Shown: one piece after another, positions 17,364 to 25,250 of the stretch
How the letters are laid out: each line of letters begins with the position of its first letter
Numbering within the stretch: position 1 is the stretch's first letter
Virus record (IMG/VR): IMGVR_UViG_3300044695_003444
Location: 1-38,215 of that record
Reading direction: 5' to 3' (one strand)
Length of the DNA: 38,215 bases
From: a virus
Program-made: the position numbers and the translations under genes
Notes under the pieces: model-generated
Databases searched by the model: none
Told to the model about the DNA's origin: nothing
Seen by the model: the letters and a program-made list of their open reading frames with translations, nothing else

Positions 17364-17663
17364 CTAAACCCTTCCCTTCCAGATGCGAAATGCTTGGTTG
17401 TCAGGGTTGTTCAGCCAGCGCTTAATGGCCGCCGGATCATTCCAAGAGCCCTCCTGCATCATCCGTTCGACGACTGCAAGCGGGATCTCAGCTACATGCT
17501 TCATGTCCTTAGGACCAGGCATGTGGGCCTGCTCAGCGCAATAATCGACGATGCCAGTTACGTCCTGCTCTGTGACCAGCACCATACGATTCGACTCATG
17601 CTCGTCCACAACAACCTGGGAGAGCATCGAGCCGTGAGCATCAAGAAGTGTTTTGATCGCCAT
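17364..17663 (-). CDS. Small head-gene-cluster protein
   Basis: A 99-residue protein between the major capsid and adaptor genes. I choose ATG at 17663 because the longer frame, from GTG at 17708, would be read through the capsid terminator stem. No strong ribosome site precedes the ATG. The C-terminal part EIPLAVVERMMQEGSWNDPAAI is followed by KRWLNNPDNQAFRIWKGRV, a pattern I recall from unassigned proteins next to podovirus capsid genes. Role unknown; head completion is a guess from place. Confidence 0.65.
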   Translation of the reverse strand: MAIKTLLDAHGSMLSQVVVDEHESNRMVLVTEQDVTGIVDYCAEQAHMPGPKDMKHVAEIPLAVVERMMQEGSWNDPAAIKRWLNNPDNQAFRIWKGRV

Positions 17664-17672
17664 ATGTGTGTG

Positions 17673-17702
17673 AAAAAAGAGGACCGAGTCGCCCCGGTCC
17701 TC
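17673..17702 (-). terminator. Rho-independent terminator after the major capsid gene
   Basis: On the minus strand GAGGACCG pairs with CGGTCCTC around an 8-base loop and is followed at once by TTTTTT. It starts 12 bases after the capsid stop codon. It would reduce transcription of tail genes relative to capsid, with read-through supplying the rest. Confidence 0.85.
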
Positions 17703-17714
17703 AACCACTCACCG

Positions 17715-18656
17715 TCAGGAGGTCGTCAGATCGAAAATGGCAGCGTGAGCAGCTTCGTTGCTCACCTCAAGGCCCCACTCAGCAGTCAGCATGCGAGTAT
17801 CGGCGTCGCCGATTTTCGCAATCTCGGTCTGCTGGAAGTTGCGATAAAACGCGACCTTGGCGTATTCGGGATCGAGCAGCAGAGCAGTGCGCTCACGGGT
17901 AAAGCGCGAGGGCACAACCTTTACGTCGCCGAAGTCAGACGCATACACAGACACGGCCTGCTGGATGGTCGTTGCGCTGACGTTCTGGCGAGCCTGCGAA
18001 CGGCCAGTGAAGTCGCTCAGTTTCACCTTGTTCACGGGACCCACAACAATCATCGAGGGCTCGGCACCGTTGGTGTAGGCAGTCTGCAAAACCGTCTTGA
18101 GCAGTGCCTCAGTGAACGCACGCTGCGTGCCGTCGGTCATAACAGCGGTGTCGGACACGGCAGCAGCACCAGTAGCGCCGCGGCTCACGTTGGTCGTCAG
18201 CCAATGCTCAAGGGCGCGGGTCTTGCGGGCGGTGCTGGCATTGCCCACAACCTTAGCCTGGTTCTGCGACAGGATCGACTCCATGTCGCGCTTCAGAGCC
18301 TTGGCCGAGATCGACATTTGGCGGGCCATCTCGTCTGCCTTGCCAGCAGCGTTTGCAGCCTGCTGCGAGCCGGTCACCGTTGCATCGCGCTTGCTGATCT
18401 GAGCGATGTTGCTTACGCGAACGGTTGCCGTTGCAGCGGTACGAGAGAGCTCAAAACCTTCTTCGTAGGCGTTGGCGGTGTCGACCGAAGGCAGCGACTC
18501 GGTCTGCCAGTCGAACGTCACATTGCTAATGTTGCGACGACCGATCGAAGAAAGAATTGGCGTATCTACTGGACTGATGTTGTAGATGATGTTCGAAAGA
18601 TCCTCGCGGTTGCCTTTGGCCGTGTAGGTGTCGAATGCGTTGGTAACTTTTGCCAC
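17715..18656 (-). CDS. Major capsid protein (SU10 type, DUF5309)
   Basis: A 313-residue shell protein of the SU10 major head protein family. The N-terminal region TYTAKGNREDLSNIIYNISP and DTPILSSIGRRNISNVTFDW is the family signature, followed by a helical spine region and a beta-rich half (about 200-310). It starts with GTG, with TAAGGA upstream, a strong site fitting high expression. The upstream gene is an acidic scaffold and a terminator follows directly, both usual for a capsid gene. It would self-assemble on the scaffold into the icosahedral head. Confidence 0.9.
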   Translation of the reverse strand: MAKVTNAFDTYTAKGNREDLSNIIYNISPVDTPILSSIGRRNISNVTFDWQTESLPSVDTANAYEEGFELSRTAATATVRVSNIAQISKRDATVTGSQQAANAAGKADEMARQMSISAKALKRDMESILSQNQAKVVGNASTARKTRALEHWLTTNVSRGATGAAAVSDTAVMTDGTQRAFTEALLKTVLQTAYTNGAEPSMIVVGPVNKVKLSDFTGRSQARQNVSATTIQQAVSVYASDFGDVKVVPSRFTRERTALLLDPEYAKVAFYRNFQQTEIAKIGDADTRMLTAEWGLEVSNEAAHAAIFDLTTS

Positions 18657-18666
18657 GATGAATTCC

Positions 18667-19638
18667 TTAGATTAAAAGTCGAAAAGCAGCGGCTGCATCA
18701 GTGACCTTCCCGGTCTGTGCGAGTCGCTGTTTTGCGCGTGTGAGTTCCGACACGGTCCGAGATGAACTGGATGCAGTGCCTGGTCGAAGGGGTGCTGCAG
18801 AGAGCGTTGCGGCAGGCTTGATCGACGCCTTGCGCGCCATGATTTGGTCGTACAGGTACGCCTTGCGCAGCGCGACGACTGCCCGGTGGTCGTATGTCTG
18901 AGCGAGCTCATCGGCTGAGAAACCCAGCGTCTGTGCGTACTCAGCGATCGCCTTCTTTTCGTTTGCTGCGCGGGTACTGTCCTTCCACTCAGGGATGGCA
19001 TCGACCATCGCCTGCGCCTGCTGCTGCAAGACTTGCTGCATCTGTTGGGCCTGCTCTGCTTGCTGCAGTTGGCTGACCCGTTGCTGCTCGGCTTGCATTG
19101 CGTTGAATTGCCGCTCGCGCTGCTGGTACTCGGCCCATTGGGCTGCGTACTCAATCGGATCTTCAGCACGCAGTTGGGCCCAGTTGGGCTCTGCCTGCAT
19201 GGAACCCTTGACCTGTTGCTCCAGTGCTCCCAGAAGTTGTGCGTACTGCGCACGCTCCTGTCTGACAGACTCAAGTTGTGCCTCAACCTCTTTGCGAGTG
19301 TTAGCCACAGCCTCGGTCTTGCGGTAATAGTCGGCAGTGCGTGAATAGCCGTTCAGCAACTCAGAGAGCGGGACCTCGATCGACTTGCCGTCAACTTTGA
19401 CGGGGTACAAGGGTTCCGGTTCTTCGTTCTCTTCAGACTCTTCAGCGTCATCCGACTCGATCTCTGCATCGGCCTCGTCGGCGTCAGCAGTGACCTCTTC
19501 CGCCTCGGCCTGGGCCTCGACGGGTTGCGCATCGTCCTCTTCCTGGTTGCCGGTGTTGCCGGTCAGTACTGCGGCGAATGCAGCGGTTGCGGTATCCAAA
19601 TCAGTCCCTTGCGGGTTGCCGATTTCACTCATGTCCAT
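18667..19638 (-). CDS. Capsid scaffolding protein
   Basis: A 323-residue protein with the build of a phage scaffold. There is a strongly acidic N-terminal region (about 30-76, Glu/Asp/Ala), a short conserved patch VKVDGKSIEVPLSELLNGYS (about 80-100), and a long Gln/Glu coiled coil (about 105-215). A helical region and a basic C-terminus (SELTRAKQRLAQTGK) follow, which could bind the capsid protein. It lies directly upstream of the major capsid gene. It would guide procapsid assembly and leave before or during packaging. Confidence 0.85.
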   Translation of the reverse strand: MDMSEIGNPQGTDLDTATAAFAAVLTGNTGNQEEDDAQPVEAQAEAEEVTADADEADAEIESDDAEESEENEEPEPLYPVKVDGKSIEVPLSELLNGYSRTADYYRKTEAVANTRKEVEAQLESVRQERAQYAQLLGALEQQVKGSMQAEPNWAQLRAEDPIEYAAQWAEYQQRERQFNAMQAEQQRVSQLQQAEQAQQMQQVLQQQAQAMVDAIPEWKDSTRAANEKKAIAEYAQTLGFSADELAQTYDHRAVVALRKAYLYDQIMARKASIKPAATLSAAPLRPGTASSSSRTVSELTRAKQRLAQTGKVTDAAAAFRLLI

Positions 19639-19650
19639 GCGTGTTCCGGG

Positions 19651-19920
19651 TTAGCGCCGGCGCATGCGCTCGAGGACCGAGCGGGCAAGCTGCCCACCCT
19701 CGGCCACCGTGCGCAATTGCTGGCGAAAGTCGTTGACCAAAGCGCACTGCATCCAAGCGCGCTCGCGTACTTGCACATCGGCAGTGCCTGACTTGCGCCA
19801 GGTCTCGACGTAATGGGCTTCCATGCGCTCGAGCATCTCGAGCAGTATCGGGTCCTCAAGCAGCGCCTTGGCGTGCTCGCCACGGCGTGCCTCTTCAGCC
19901 AGGTCGCGCTCTTCATTCAT
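19651..19920 (-). CDS. Small conserved protein between portal and scaffold
   Basis: An 89-residue helical, charged protein (ALLEDPILLEMLERMEAHYV) ending in RVLERMRRR-type basic sequence. It overlaps the portal stop as ATGA, so it is translated with the portal. Genes of this size and pattern are common at this spot in podoviruses, but no function is known to me. Confidence 0.65.
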   Translation of the reverse strand: MNEERDLAEEARRGEHAKALLEDPILLEMLERMEAHYVETWRKSGTADVQVRERAWMQCALVNDFRQQLRTVAEGGQLARSVLERMRRR

Positions 19921-22232
19921 TGCGCGGGTCCTTGCATGTCAGTGGGGGGTTGCATGGCCTGCTGCTGCATGGCCTGCTCTTGCATGGCTTGCTCTTGCAT
20001 TGCCTGCTGCATGGCCTGCTCTTGCATCGCCTGCTGCTGCAGCTCGGCCTGGCCCATGGCCGTGGCGTGGGTCTGCTCGGCCTTGATCATTTCTCGATCG
20101 CGGGCCATCAGGGCCTGAATCTGCGCGGTGTCGACCGTCGACTGATACTTGAGCTCGATCTCGCGAGCACGCAGCATCACGTCGGCCTCGATGCGATCAC
20201 GCTCGCGGTCGTCCATGGCCTGCGCCTTGACCCGCTCGAGCTCCAACTTCGCAGCATCTGTGGCAATCGATGCGCGAATCTTGTCCGCCTCAACTTGCGC
20301 AAGGATCTGCGTCGGGTCTGTTGGTGCCGGGGGCGGCGGGGGTGGCGGTACTTGCGACGGGTCAGTGAAGAACTGCGATGCGTCCTTGAACCCTGCGAGC
20401 TCGACCATCTTGGCCAGCGTGTTGCGATACTGCGCCAGGCCCGCCAGTTGATTCTGCGGACCCATGGTGGCCATGATCTGCTCTTGCTTTGCAGCGACAG
20501 AACTTAGGAAGGCCATGCGGTCTTCTTCAGAGCCACGCCCGAGCGCCACGTTCACTGCGACGTCCATCTGAGCGTCCCAGGAGCGCGGGTCAATCTGCAC
20601 CCACTGGTTGCGCAGGCGCACCATGCGAGGCTTGTCCTGGTTCTCAATGATCAGCTTGAGAATGCCGCGCATGAGCCGCTTCATGCCGCCCTCTGCAAAG
20701 ACTCGGGCGATCGTCTCAACCTGCGCCTGCGCAGCGCTGATCGTCGCGGCCACAGCAGCCTTCGTGCTGGACTGCATCGCATCGGCGTCCAGGCCTGCAG
20801 CCGCCTTGCTGATGCCTGTCCTGTTTTCTTTGATCTCGTCCAGGTACGCCAGCACTGGCATCGCCGACTGACCAACGAACGGCGAACTCAGCGGCTGCAC
20901 CATGCCTGGCGCAGATGCGCGGATGATCCCGCCGACCTCGTTGTTCAAGACGTCGGCCATGGCCACCTGGCCCTCGACCACCACAGTGCGCGGATGGATC
21001 GACTGGGAGAGCGAGTCCAGCATGTTGCGGATCACGTGCGTCTTGATCCGCGCAATGTCCTGCACGACGTCCGCAGGGCACATCCCAAAAACCGTATGTG
21101 GCTCGGGATCGGGACAGAACAGCGCGAAAGGCCGCTCATCGACCGGCTCGTTGCGATAGACCTTGTACCCAGAGCCCAGCGTGCAGACGCGCCTTAGTTC
21201 AGCAATGCCGTCTCCGTCGTAGTCGACCAACACATAAGCCTCGACGTACAGAATCCGCCGCGTTGAGTCGTCCTGCGTGTCCGCTTCGAGGTAGGTCGCC
21301 TGCGGGTTGCGCGCGAACGTCTCGTCGTTGGTCAGGAACTGGTCATCGTCCCCACCAATCTCGTCGAGTTCATCAGGGTCGTAGCCCAGTGCCACGAGCT
21401 CCGACACGGTGGCCATCTGGCGGTGCGCAACGAGCGTTGCGTCTTCCAGGCTGCGCGCCCGGCGGCTGATGATGAATTCCTCGGGCGGCAGTGCCTCGAT
21501 GCGGGCCACGCCGCGCTTGATGCGCCGGGTGACCATGACGTCGCTCAGCATCTGCACTGGCGGCATCTCAGCGGGCATTGCACCCTGCTGCGCCATCTGC
21601 TCGGCCTGCATCTGCATCGCCTGCGCGGCCGCCTGGTCGGGGTACTGGGCGACTACCGATAGCTCGATGTCGGCATCGGCCAGCAGAGCGGCTACTGACT
21701 GCTCATCGAGCCCGGTGTGGTGGCTCGTCTTGACTTGCTCAGAGACGTCCCACCACCACTTCACGATCCCGCTTTTGCGTACCAGGCCGTCTTTGAACGC
21801 CGAGTGCAAAACGCTGAAACCAGGGTTGTCCTGGTTTAGTACGACGCTATTGATGTAGTCGGTGGCTTGCTCAGCGGCCTGGACGTCTTCAATCGACTGC
21901 GGGATGAACTCGCACACCCGCTCAGACGAAAAGAACACCCGCAGCAGGGACGGCATGAGCGCCGCCACGGTGTCGCGCACGTCCATGGAGACAACTTGGC
22001 TGCGCCCCTCTTCCTCGTCGCCGTACGGCTTGCCGAAGTAGCGGTTGGTCGCCTCTGCGCGGGCCGGCCCGATCTCGGAGTCGATGTAATCGACTGCATC
22101 GCTGATCTTGCTGGCGACTATCGCCTCGAACTCGGCGTCGTCCATGCCGCCGGGCATAGCCTGCTCGGCAATCTCAGAAAGACTGAGGTCGCCGTAGCCT
22201 TCGCGCTCGTCAGATTCGCCCGTTTCCAGCAC
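19917..22232 (-). CDS. Portal protein
   Basis: A 771-residue portal of the podovirus SU10/P22-like kind; it would form the dodecameric vertex through which DNA is packaged. Seen: YIDSEIGPARAEATNRYFGK (about 49-68), RDTVAALMPSLLRVFF, GLVRKSGIVKWWWD, and the clip/stem region with SLSQSIHPRTVVVEG. A Pro run (PPPPPPP) is followed by a long charged helix, and the last ~60 residues are Gln/Ala/Met repeats encoded by 15-base DNA repeats. It starts with GTG, with GAGG eight bases upstream. It is the first gene after the three-palindrome region at 22282-22346. Confidence 0.9.
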   Translation of the reverse strand: MLETGESDEREGYGDLSLSEIAEQAMPGGMDDAEFEAIVASKISDAVDYIDSEIGPARAEATNRYFGKPYGDEEEGRSQVVSMDVRDTVAALMPSLLRVFFSSERVCEFIPQSIEDVQAAEQATDYINSVVLNQDNPGFSVLHSAFKDGLVRKSGIVKWWWDVSEQVKTSHHTGLDEQSVAALLADADIELSVVAQYPDQAAAQAMQMQAEQMAQQGAMPAEMPPVQMLSDVMVTRRIKRGVARIEALPPEEFIISRRARSLEDATLVAHRQMATVSELVALGYDPDELDEIGGDDDQFLTNDETFARNPQATYLEADTQDDSTRRILYVEAYVLVDYDGDGIAELRRVCTLGSGYKVYRNEPVDERPFALFCPDPEPHTVFGMCPADVVQDIARIKTHVIRNMLDSLSQSIHPRTVVVEGQVAMADVLNNEVGGIIRASAPGMVQPLSSPFVGQSAMPVLAYLDEIKENRTGISKAAAGLDADAMQSSTKAAVAATISAAQAQVETIARVFAEGGMKRLMRGILKLIIENQDKPRMVRLRNQWVQIDPRSWDAQMDVAVNVALGRGSEEDRMAFLSSVAAKQEQIMATMGPQNQLAGLAQYRNTLAKMVELAGFKDASQFFTDPSQVPPPPPPPAPTDPTQILAQVEADKIRASIATDAAKLELERVKAQAMDDRERDRIEADVMLRAREIELKYQSTVDTAQIQALMARDREMIKAEQTHATAMGQAELQQQAMQEQAMQQAMQEQAMQEQAMQQQAMQPPTDMQGPAQ
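19951..20037 (-). repeat. 15-bp tandem repeats in the portal 3' end
   Basis: Five 15-base units of the type TGCATGGCCTGCTCT (plus strand) and one 12-base unit lie head to tail. On the coding strand they give repeated QAMQE/QAMQQ near the portal C-terminus. Copy number could vary without a frameshift, because every unit is a multiple of three. Confidence 0.85.
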
Positions 22233-22253
22233 CGCGCCGCCTCAAAAGACGGA

Positions 22254-22272
22254 CTCACCCCTATGGCTAGGG
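22254..22272. other. Hairpin in the portal leader
   Basis: The arms ACCCCTA and TAGGGGT lie around the 4-base loop TGGC (within 22256-22273), between the palindromes and the portal start. On the plus strand a short TTT follows. It could shape the portal mRNA leader or act as a weak rightward terminator. Confidence 0.35.
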
Positions 22273-22281
22273 GTTTTCCCG

Positions 22282-22346
22282 TTGCCTATATTTTAGGCAA
22301 TCAGTGCTTATAAATTAAGCAGGTGCTCTGCCTATTTTTTAGGCAG
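22282..22346. promoter_or_regulatory. Three tandem 19-bp palindromes upstream of the portal gene (candidate late operator)
   Basis: Three sites share the form NTGCYTA-N5-TARGCAN: TTGCCTATATTTTAGGCAA (22282-22300), GTGCTTATAAATTAAGCAG (22304-22322) and CTGCCTATTTTTTAGGCAG (22328-22346). Centres are 22 and 24 bases apart, close to two helical turns, so bound dimers would lie on nearly the same face. The stretch is AT-rich and sits in the 132-base gap between the large terminase stop and the portal start. I see only a weak leftward promoter (TTAATT-17-TAAAAT) inside it. A dimeric regulator of head and tail gene expression is the likely ligand. Confidence 0.7.
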
Positions 22347-22364
22347 TTGGGTCAGAAGTGAGGG

Positions 22365-23786
22365 CTACACCACCCCAGGGATGCGCCTCAGGATCGGTTG
22401 CGACCAGTTCTGGCTGTGCTGACGGCCATAGAGCGCTGTGGCTGCGTTGCCAGCGAAGGTCAAGCACAGTGCGTCAGCCATGTCGGGGGAGCCCAGGCCG
22501 CGCCTGCGCATCTCGTCCTTGGATTCCACCTTCATCTTCCCGTTGCTGCTGAACGAGAACCGTGGGCCGACCAACTCGGCGAATAGCTGGTCGTCTCGCG
22601 GGATGCGGCAGTCCCGTGCCTCGAGCCATGCCTTCACGCGAAACCACAGTTCAGCCCGCAAGTTGATGTAGGTCGTCCCCATGGCGGGTGATTCGCTGAC
22701 GTTGATCCCTCGAGCGGGCAGCTTGAGCTCCCGCAGTCGGTCCACCACCCCAGCCCCCAGGCCGATGGAGTCCACCAGAATCTCGACGGGCCTAGCGTTG
22801 CTCGGTGTGGCCTCGTACTCGGCAACGATCGCCCCAGTGAGTTGCATAAGGTCTAGGCCGGCCCACTTCCGTATCTCATGCACTACGTTCGCCTGGCGCT
22901 TGCAAAGGGCCGACTTGTCGCTGCCGAACCGCGCCACGTCCAGGCCCCAGACGGTTGGGGCAGTGGGTGAGGGCTTGGTGTCTCGGACCTGGGCACTGTC
23001 CACGAGCTCGACAGGGATAACGGTGTCGTCGTCCGCCAAGGGGAACTCGCCCAGGACCCTGATCCTGTAGGCGTTGGACTCCTCCCCATACCGGGACTTC
23101 ATCTCGTTGACGTAAGCCTCGGACACCCGCGGTGAGTCGATGCAACTCACCCGCCTGGTCCACCACTCCCCTTTCAGCCGGTGGTGGGTCTCGTAGAAGT
23201 AGCCGGACGAGCGCGTCGGGTTGCCCAGGAGGATGGTCGTCGCGTTATGCCCAGACATGCTGCCCGCAGCGGCCTCGAACACCGCCTCGGGCACGCCGCT
23301 GGCCTCGTCTGCCACTAGCAAGACATTCGGGCTATGCACACCAGCAAGTGCTTCTGGCTGCTCGGCTCGAGACGTCCTGGCACTGATAAACGCCTCTGAG
23401 GCGCTCGACTTCAGTTCCACCCTGTCGTTCTTAACCTCCAGCAGTTGGTTAAGCGCGGGTGGGAGCTCCTTGGCCCAGCGCTTGAGCTCTGCGAAGAGCG
23501 CATCGAAGAGTTGCGCTGAGGTCGGCGCGGTCACGATCACCTTGCAGGGGTACCGGGTGAGCACGTACCAGAGCATGGCCCAACTGGTCACCGCGGTCTT
23601 GCCCACGCCGTGGCCAGAGCGCACTGATATCCGCCGCTCGCCAGTGGCAATGGCCATCAGCAACTCGGCCTGCCAGGTGTCTGGCTCCACGTTCAAGACC
23701 TCCTTCACAAAGGACACAGGGTCTCGCCTGTAGGCCTTGATGAACGGGATGAACGGGTTCGGTGGGGTGGTCTGGGGTGCGGTCAC
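22365..23786 (-). CDS. terL: Terminase large subunit
   Basis: A 473-residue DNA-packaging motor. The ATPase half has Walker A SGHGVGKT (57-64) and Walker B VLLVADE (155-161), with the coupling motif LLGNPT (187-191 region). The nuclease half shows acidic residues D283 (WGLDVARFGSDKS), D339 (ILVDSIGLGAG) and D435/D438 (SPDMADAL). It would translocate DNA through the portal and cut the concatemer. It starts with GTG, overlapping the serine recombinase stop as GTGA. Overall pattern is of the P22/Sf6-like headful group, which agrees with the circular map, but the packaging mode is not proved by sequence. Confidence 0.92.
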   Translation of the reverse strand: MTAPQTTPPNPFIPFIKAYRRDPVSFVKEVLNVEPDTWQAELLMAIATGERRISVRSGHGVGKTAVTSWAMLWYVLTRYPCKVIVTAPTSAQLFDALFAELKRWAKELPPALNQLLEVKNDRVELKSSASEAFISARTSRAEQPEALAGVHSPNVLLVADEASGVPEAVFEAAAGSMSGHNATTILLGNPTRSSGYFYETHHRLKGEWWTRRVSCIDSPRVSEAYVNEMKSRYGEESNAYRIRVLGEFPLADDDTVIPVELVDSAQVRDTKPSPTAPTVWGLDVARFGSDKSALCKRQANVVHEIRKWAGLDLMQLTGAIVAEYEATPSNARPVEILVDSIGLGAGVVDRLRELKLPARGINVSESPAMGTTYINLRAELWFRVKAWLEARDCRIPRDDQLFAELVGPRFSFSSNGKMKVESKDEMRRRGLGSPDMADALCLTFAGNAATALYGRQHSQNWSQPILRRIPGVV

Positions 23787-24478
23787 TTGGCCTCGCTGCG
23801 CTTCATCACTCGGGACACGGTCGTGGCCTGCCAGGCACCACCACCACTTGGCGTCGGGATCTGGCGGTCGTTCAACGCAGCGGCGATCGCCCGGTAGCTG
23901 GCGTGGCCATCTCCAATGACCTGCTCGATCAGCACCCGCAGGTCACCAGCCCGCCGGTCGGCGGCGCTGCGCTTGCCAGCCGCACCAGCCTCGATCGTGG
24001 CGCGGGTCGGCTTGTGGCCTCGGTCACCACCCAGTACCACGCCACGGGCTCGGGCCTGGACCAGTGCCGCCTTGGTGCGCTGGGAGATCAGACCAGCCTC
24101 CAACTCAGCCACCGACGCCAGTTGCTGCAGGATGAAGGTGGGGACCGGGCCGCTTCCCAGGTTGGGGAGGTCCAGGAACACAACCTGCACACCCGACTGA
24201 AGGATTGTGCCTAAAAAATGAGCATTGCGTGCCAGCCGGTCCAACTTGGCCACCACCAGGGTCGCGCCATGCACACGACACAATGTCAGTGCCTCGGCCA
24301 GCTTGGGCCTGGTGGTGCTGCGACCCGACTCGACCTCCTCGAGCTCTGCCAGGGGTGGCCACCCTTTGCCGGCCAGGTAAGTGCGAACTGCAGATTGCTG
24401 CGCTGCAACACCCAGACCCGAATCGCCTTGCTCTTTGGTGCTGACTCGGTAGTACGCGACATGCTTGGTCGATTGCAT
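23783..24478 (-). CDS. Serine recombinase (resolvase/invertase family)
   Basis: A 231-residue site-specific recombinase. The catalytic domain begins VAYYRVSTKEQ with nucleophile S13, and continues GLGVAAQQ, ESGRSTTRP, LVVAKLDRLARNA (conserved Arg pair) and the long helix LASVAELEAGLISQRTKAAL. The C-terminal ~50 residues (YRAIAAALNDRQIPTPSG...WQATTVSRVMKR) are a small HTH. Start is ATG at 24478; an upstream extension reads through a promoter-like region and is rejected. It overlaps the large terminase start as GTGA and follows the small terminase, an odd place for a recombinase. A tyrosine integrase is present elsewhere, so this enzyme may resolve multimers, invert a segment or be a former mobile gene. 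No short inverted target repeats are evident beside it. Confidence 0.88.
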   Translation of the reverse strand: MQSTKHVAYYRVSTKEQGDSGLGVAAQQSAVRTYLAGKGWPPLAELEEVESGRSTTRPKLAEALTLCRVHGATLVVAKLDRLARNAHFLGTILQSGVQVVFLDLPNLGSGPVPTFILQQLASVAELEAGLISQRTKAALVQARARGVVLGGDRGHKPTRATIEAGAAGKRSAADRRAGDLRVLIEQVIGDGHASYRAIAAALNDRQIPTPSGGGAWQATTVSRVMKRSEAK

Positions 24479-24508
24479 TTCGTTGCTCGATTGGTGATCG
24501 TTGAACGA

Positions 24509-24538
24509 AGTGTAACACCTTGCTGGTTGTGTGTGCAA
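24509..24538 (-). promoter_or_regulatory. Sigma70-like promoter for recombinase and large terminase
   Basis: On the minus strand TTGCAC (24533-24538), an 18-base spacer, and TACACT (24509-24514) precede the recombinase ATG by about 30 bases. Each hexamer has 4 of 6 consensus bases. An AAAAAATTTTTT tract lies directly upstream. It would let recombinase and terL be expressed apart from terS. Confidence 0.5.
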
Positions 24539-24671
24539 AAAATTTTTTGGACAGGGCAAGTTGCTGGGTGTGGGATACCGCGCACACACCCGCCCCGGCA
24601 CTCGCCCCACGGCGGGGGGTTCCGCGCCCGCGGCCAGCCGCTGAGCCCTTCAGCCGTCGGTTACGCATCCG
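24539..24671. other. Intergenic stretch between small terminase and recombinase
   Basis: About 130 bases, very GC-rich except for AAAAAATTTTTT next to the promoter. It holds no frame with a ribosome site. The tract is where a pac site or recombinase target could lie, but I see no clear symmetric element. Confidence 0.4.
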
Positions 24672-25109
24672 TCACCGTTCGTTGTCGGGTTTGACAATAC
24701 CCCCTGCATCGACCTCGATCACGTCGGCATTGCGCACTGCGCGAAGGTGCATGTCGGAGATGTTGACCTGGACCATAGGCCCACGCTGATCCCCATATGT
24801 ATGCGGTGCCCACTTAGAAGCCAGCCACTTGCGCGTGTCGATGCGCAGCCTGGCCACCCGCTCGTCCTCGTTGGTCGCATTGTCCGCAATCTCGAGGGTC
24901 TCGTCGGCCAGGTGAGCGGCCGCTTCCTCGCGCGCGTGCGCGACTTTCGCCCTGCGTTCCGGCGTGTTTGTCAGCCACATTTGCAGCACCGATTGGCTCA
25001 CCCCCAACTGCTCAGCGCACCGCTTGACCGTAAACCCTGAGCGAATCAGTGCCAGCAAAGTCTCCTCGCCACCACTGTCCTCGATGACCTTGATATTCAT
25101 CTTTCGCAT
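24672..25109 (-). CDS. terS: Terminase small subunit
   Basis: A 145-residue DNA-recognition subunit of the packaging motor. The N-terminal HTH is TVKRCAEQLGVSQSVLQMWL (about 28-47). The central oligomerisation helices carry AREEAAAHLADETLEIAD and the family signature RLRIDTRKWLASKWAPHTYG (about 88-107), recalled from P22/Sf6-like small terminases. The C-terminus is polar and could contact the large subunit. I choose ATG at 25109 (a second ATG is at 25100); the longer frame depends on TTG at 25229 and lacks conserved content. It lies upstream of terL but is separated from it by a serine recombinase gene. Confidence 0.85.
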   Translation of the reverse strand: MRKMNIKVIEDSGGEETLLALIRSGFTVKRCAEQLGVSQSVLQMWLTNTPERRAKVAHAREEAAAHLADETLEIADNATNEDERVARLRIDTRKWLASKWAPHTYGDQRGPMVQVNISDMHLRAVRNADVIEVDAGGIVKPDNER

Positions 25110-25157
25110 CGGCTTACCCGCCACACCACTCTCCCTCACCCATTTCAATGCCCCTAG

Positions 25158-25185
25158 GACGCGTCTACAGCCCCTACAGCGCGTC
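25158..25185. repeat. 28-bp inverted repeat with tandem CTACAG, upstream of terS
   Basis: GACGCG (25158-25163) and CGCGTC (25180-25185) flank two copies of CTACAG (25165-25170 and 25174-25179). A further inverted copy, CTGTAG, is at 25234-25239. Place just upstream of the small terminase gene makes it a candidate regulatory or pac element. No function can be read directly. Confidence 0.4.
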
Positions 25186-25250
25186 GCCACAACCATCAAG
25201 CTACATCCGTAGCCAGAATCCTGTCGCAACGCCCTGTAGGCCCGATTCTC

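Noticed and set aside
17664-17708. GTG start at 17708 for the gene after the capsid
   Set aside because: It would place the start codon at the edge of the capsid terminator stem and translate through it; the ATG at 17663 avoids this.
17328-18704. Long plus-strand frame (458 codons) opposite the capsid gene
   Set aside because: It lies antisense to the well supported capsid gene, lacks a family pattern and reads as a GC-rich shadow frame.
25110-25229. TTG start at 25229 for the small terminase
   Set aside because: The added 40 residues have no conserved pattern and cover a probable regulatory inverted repeat.
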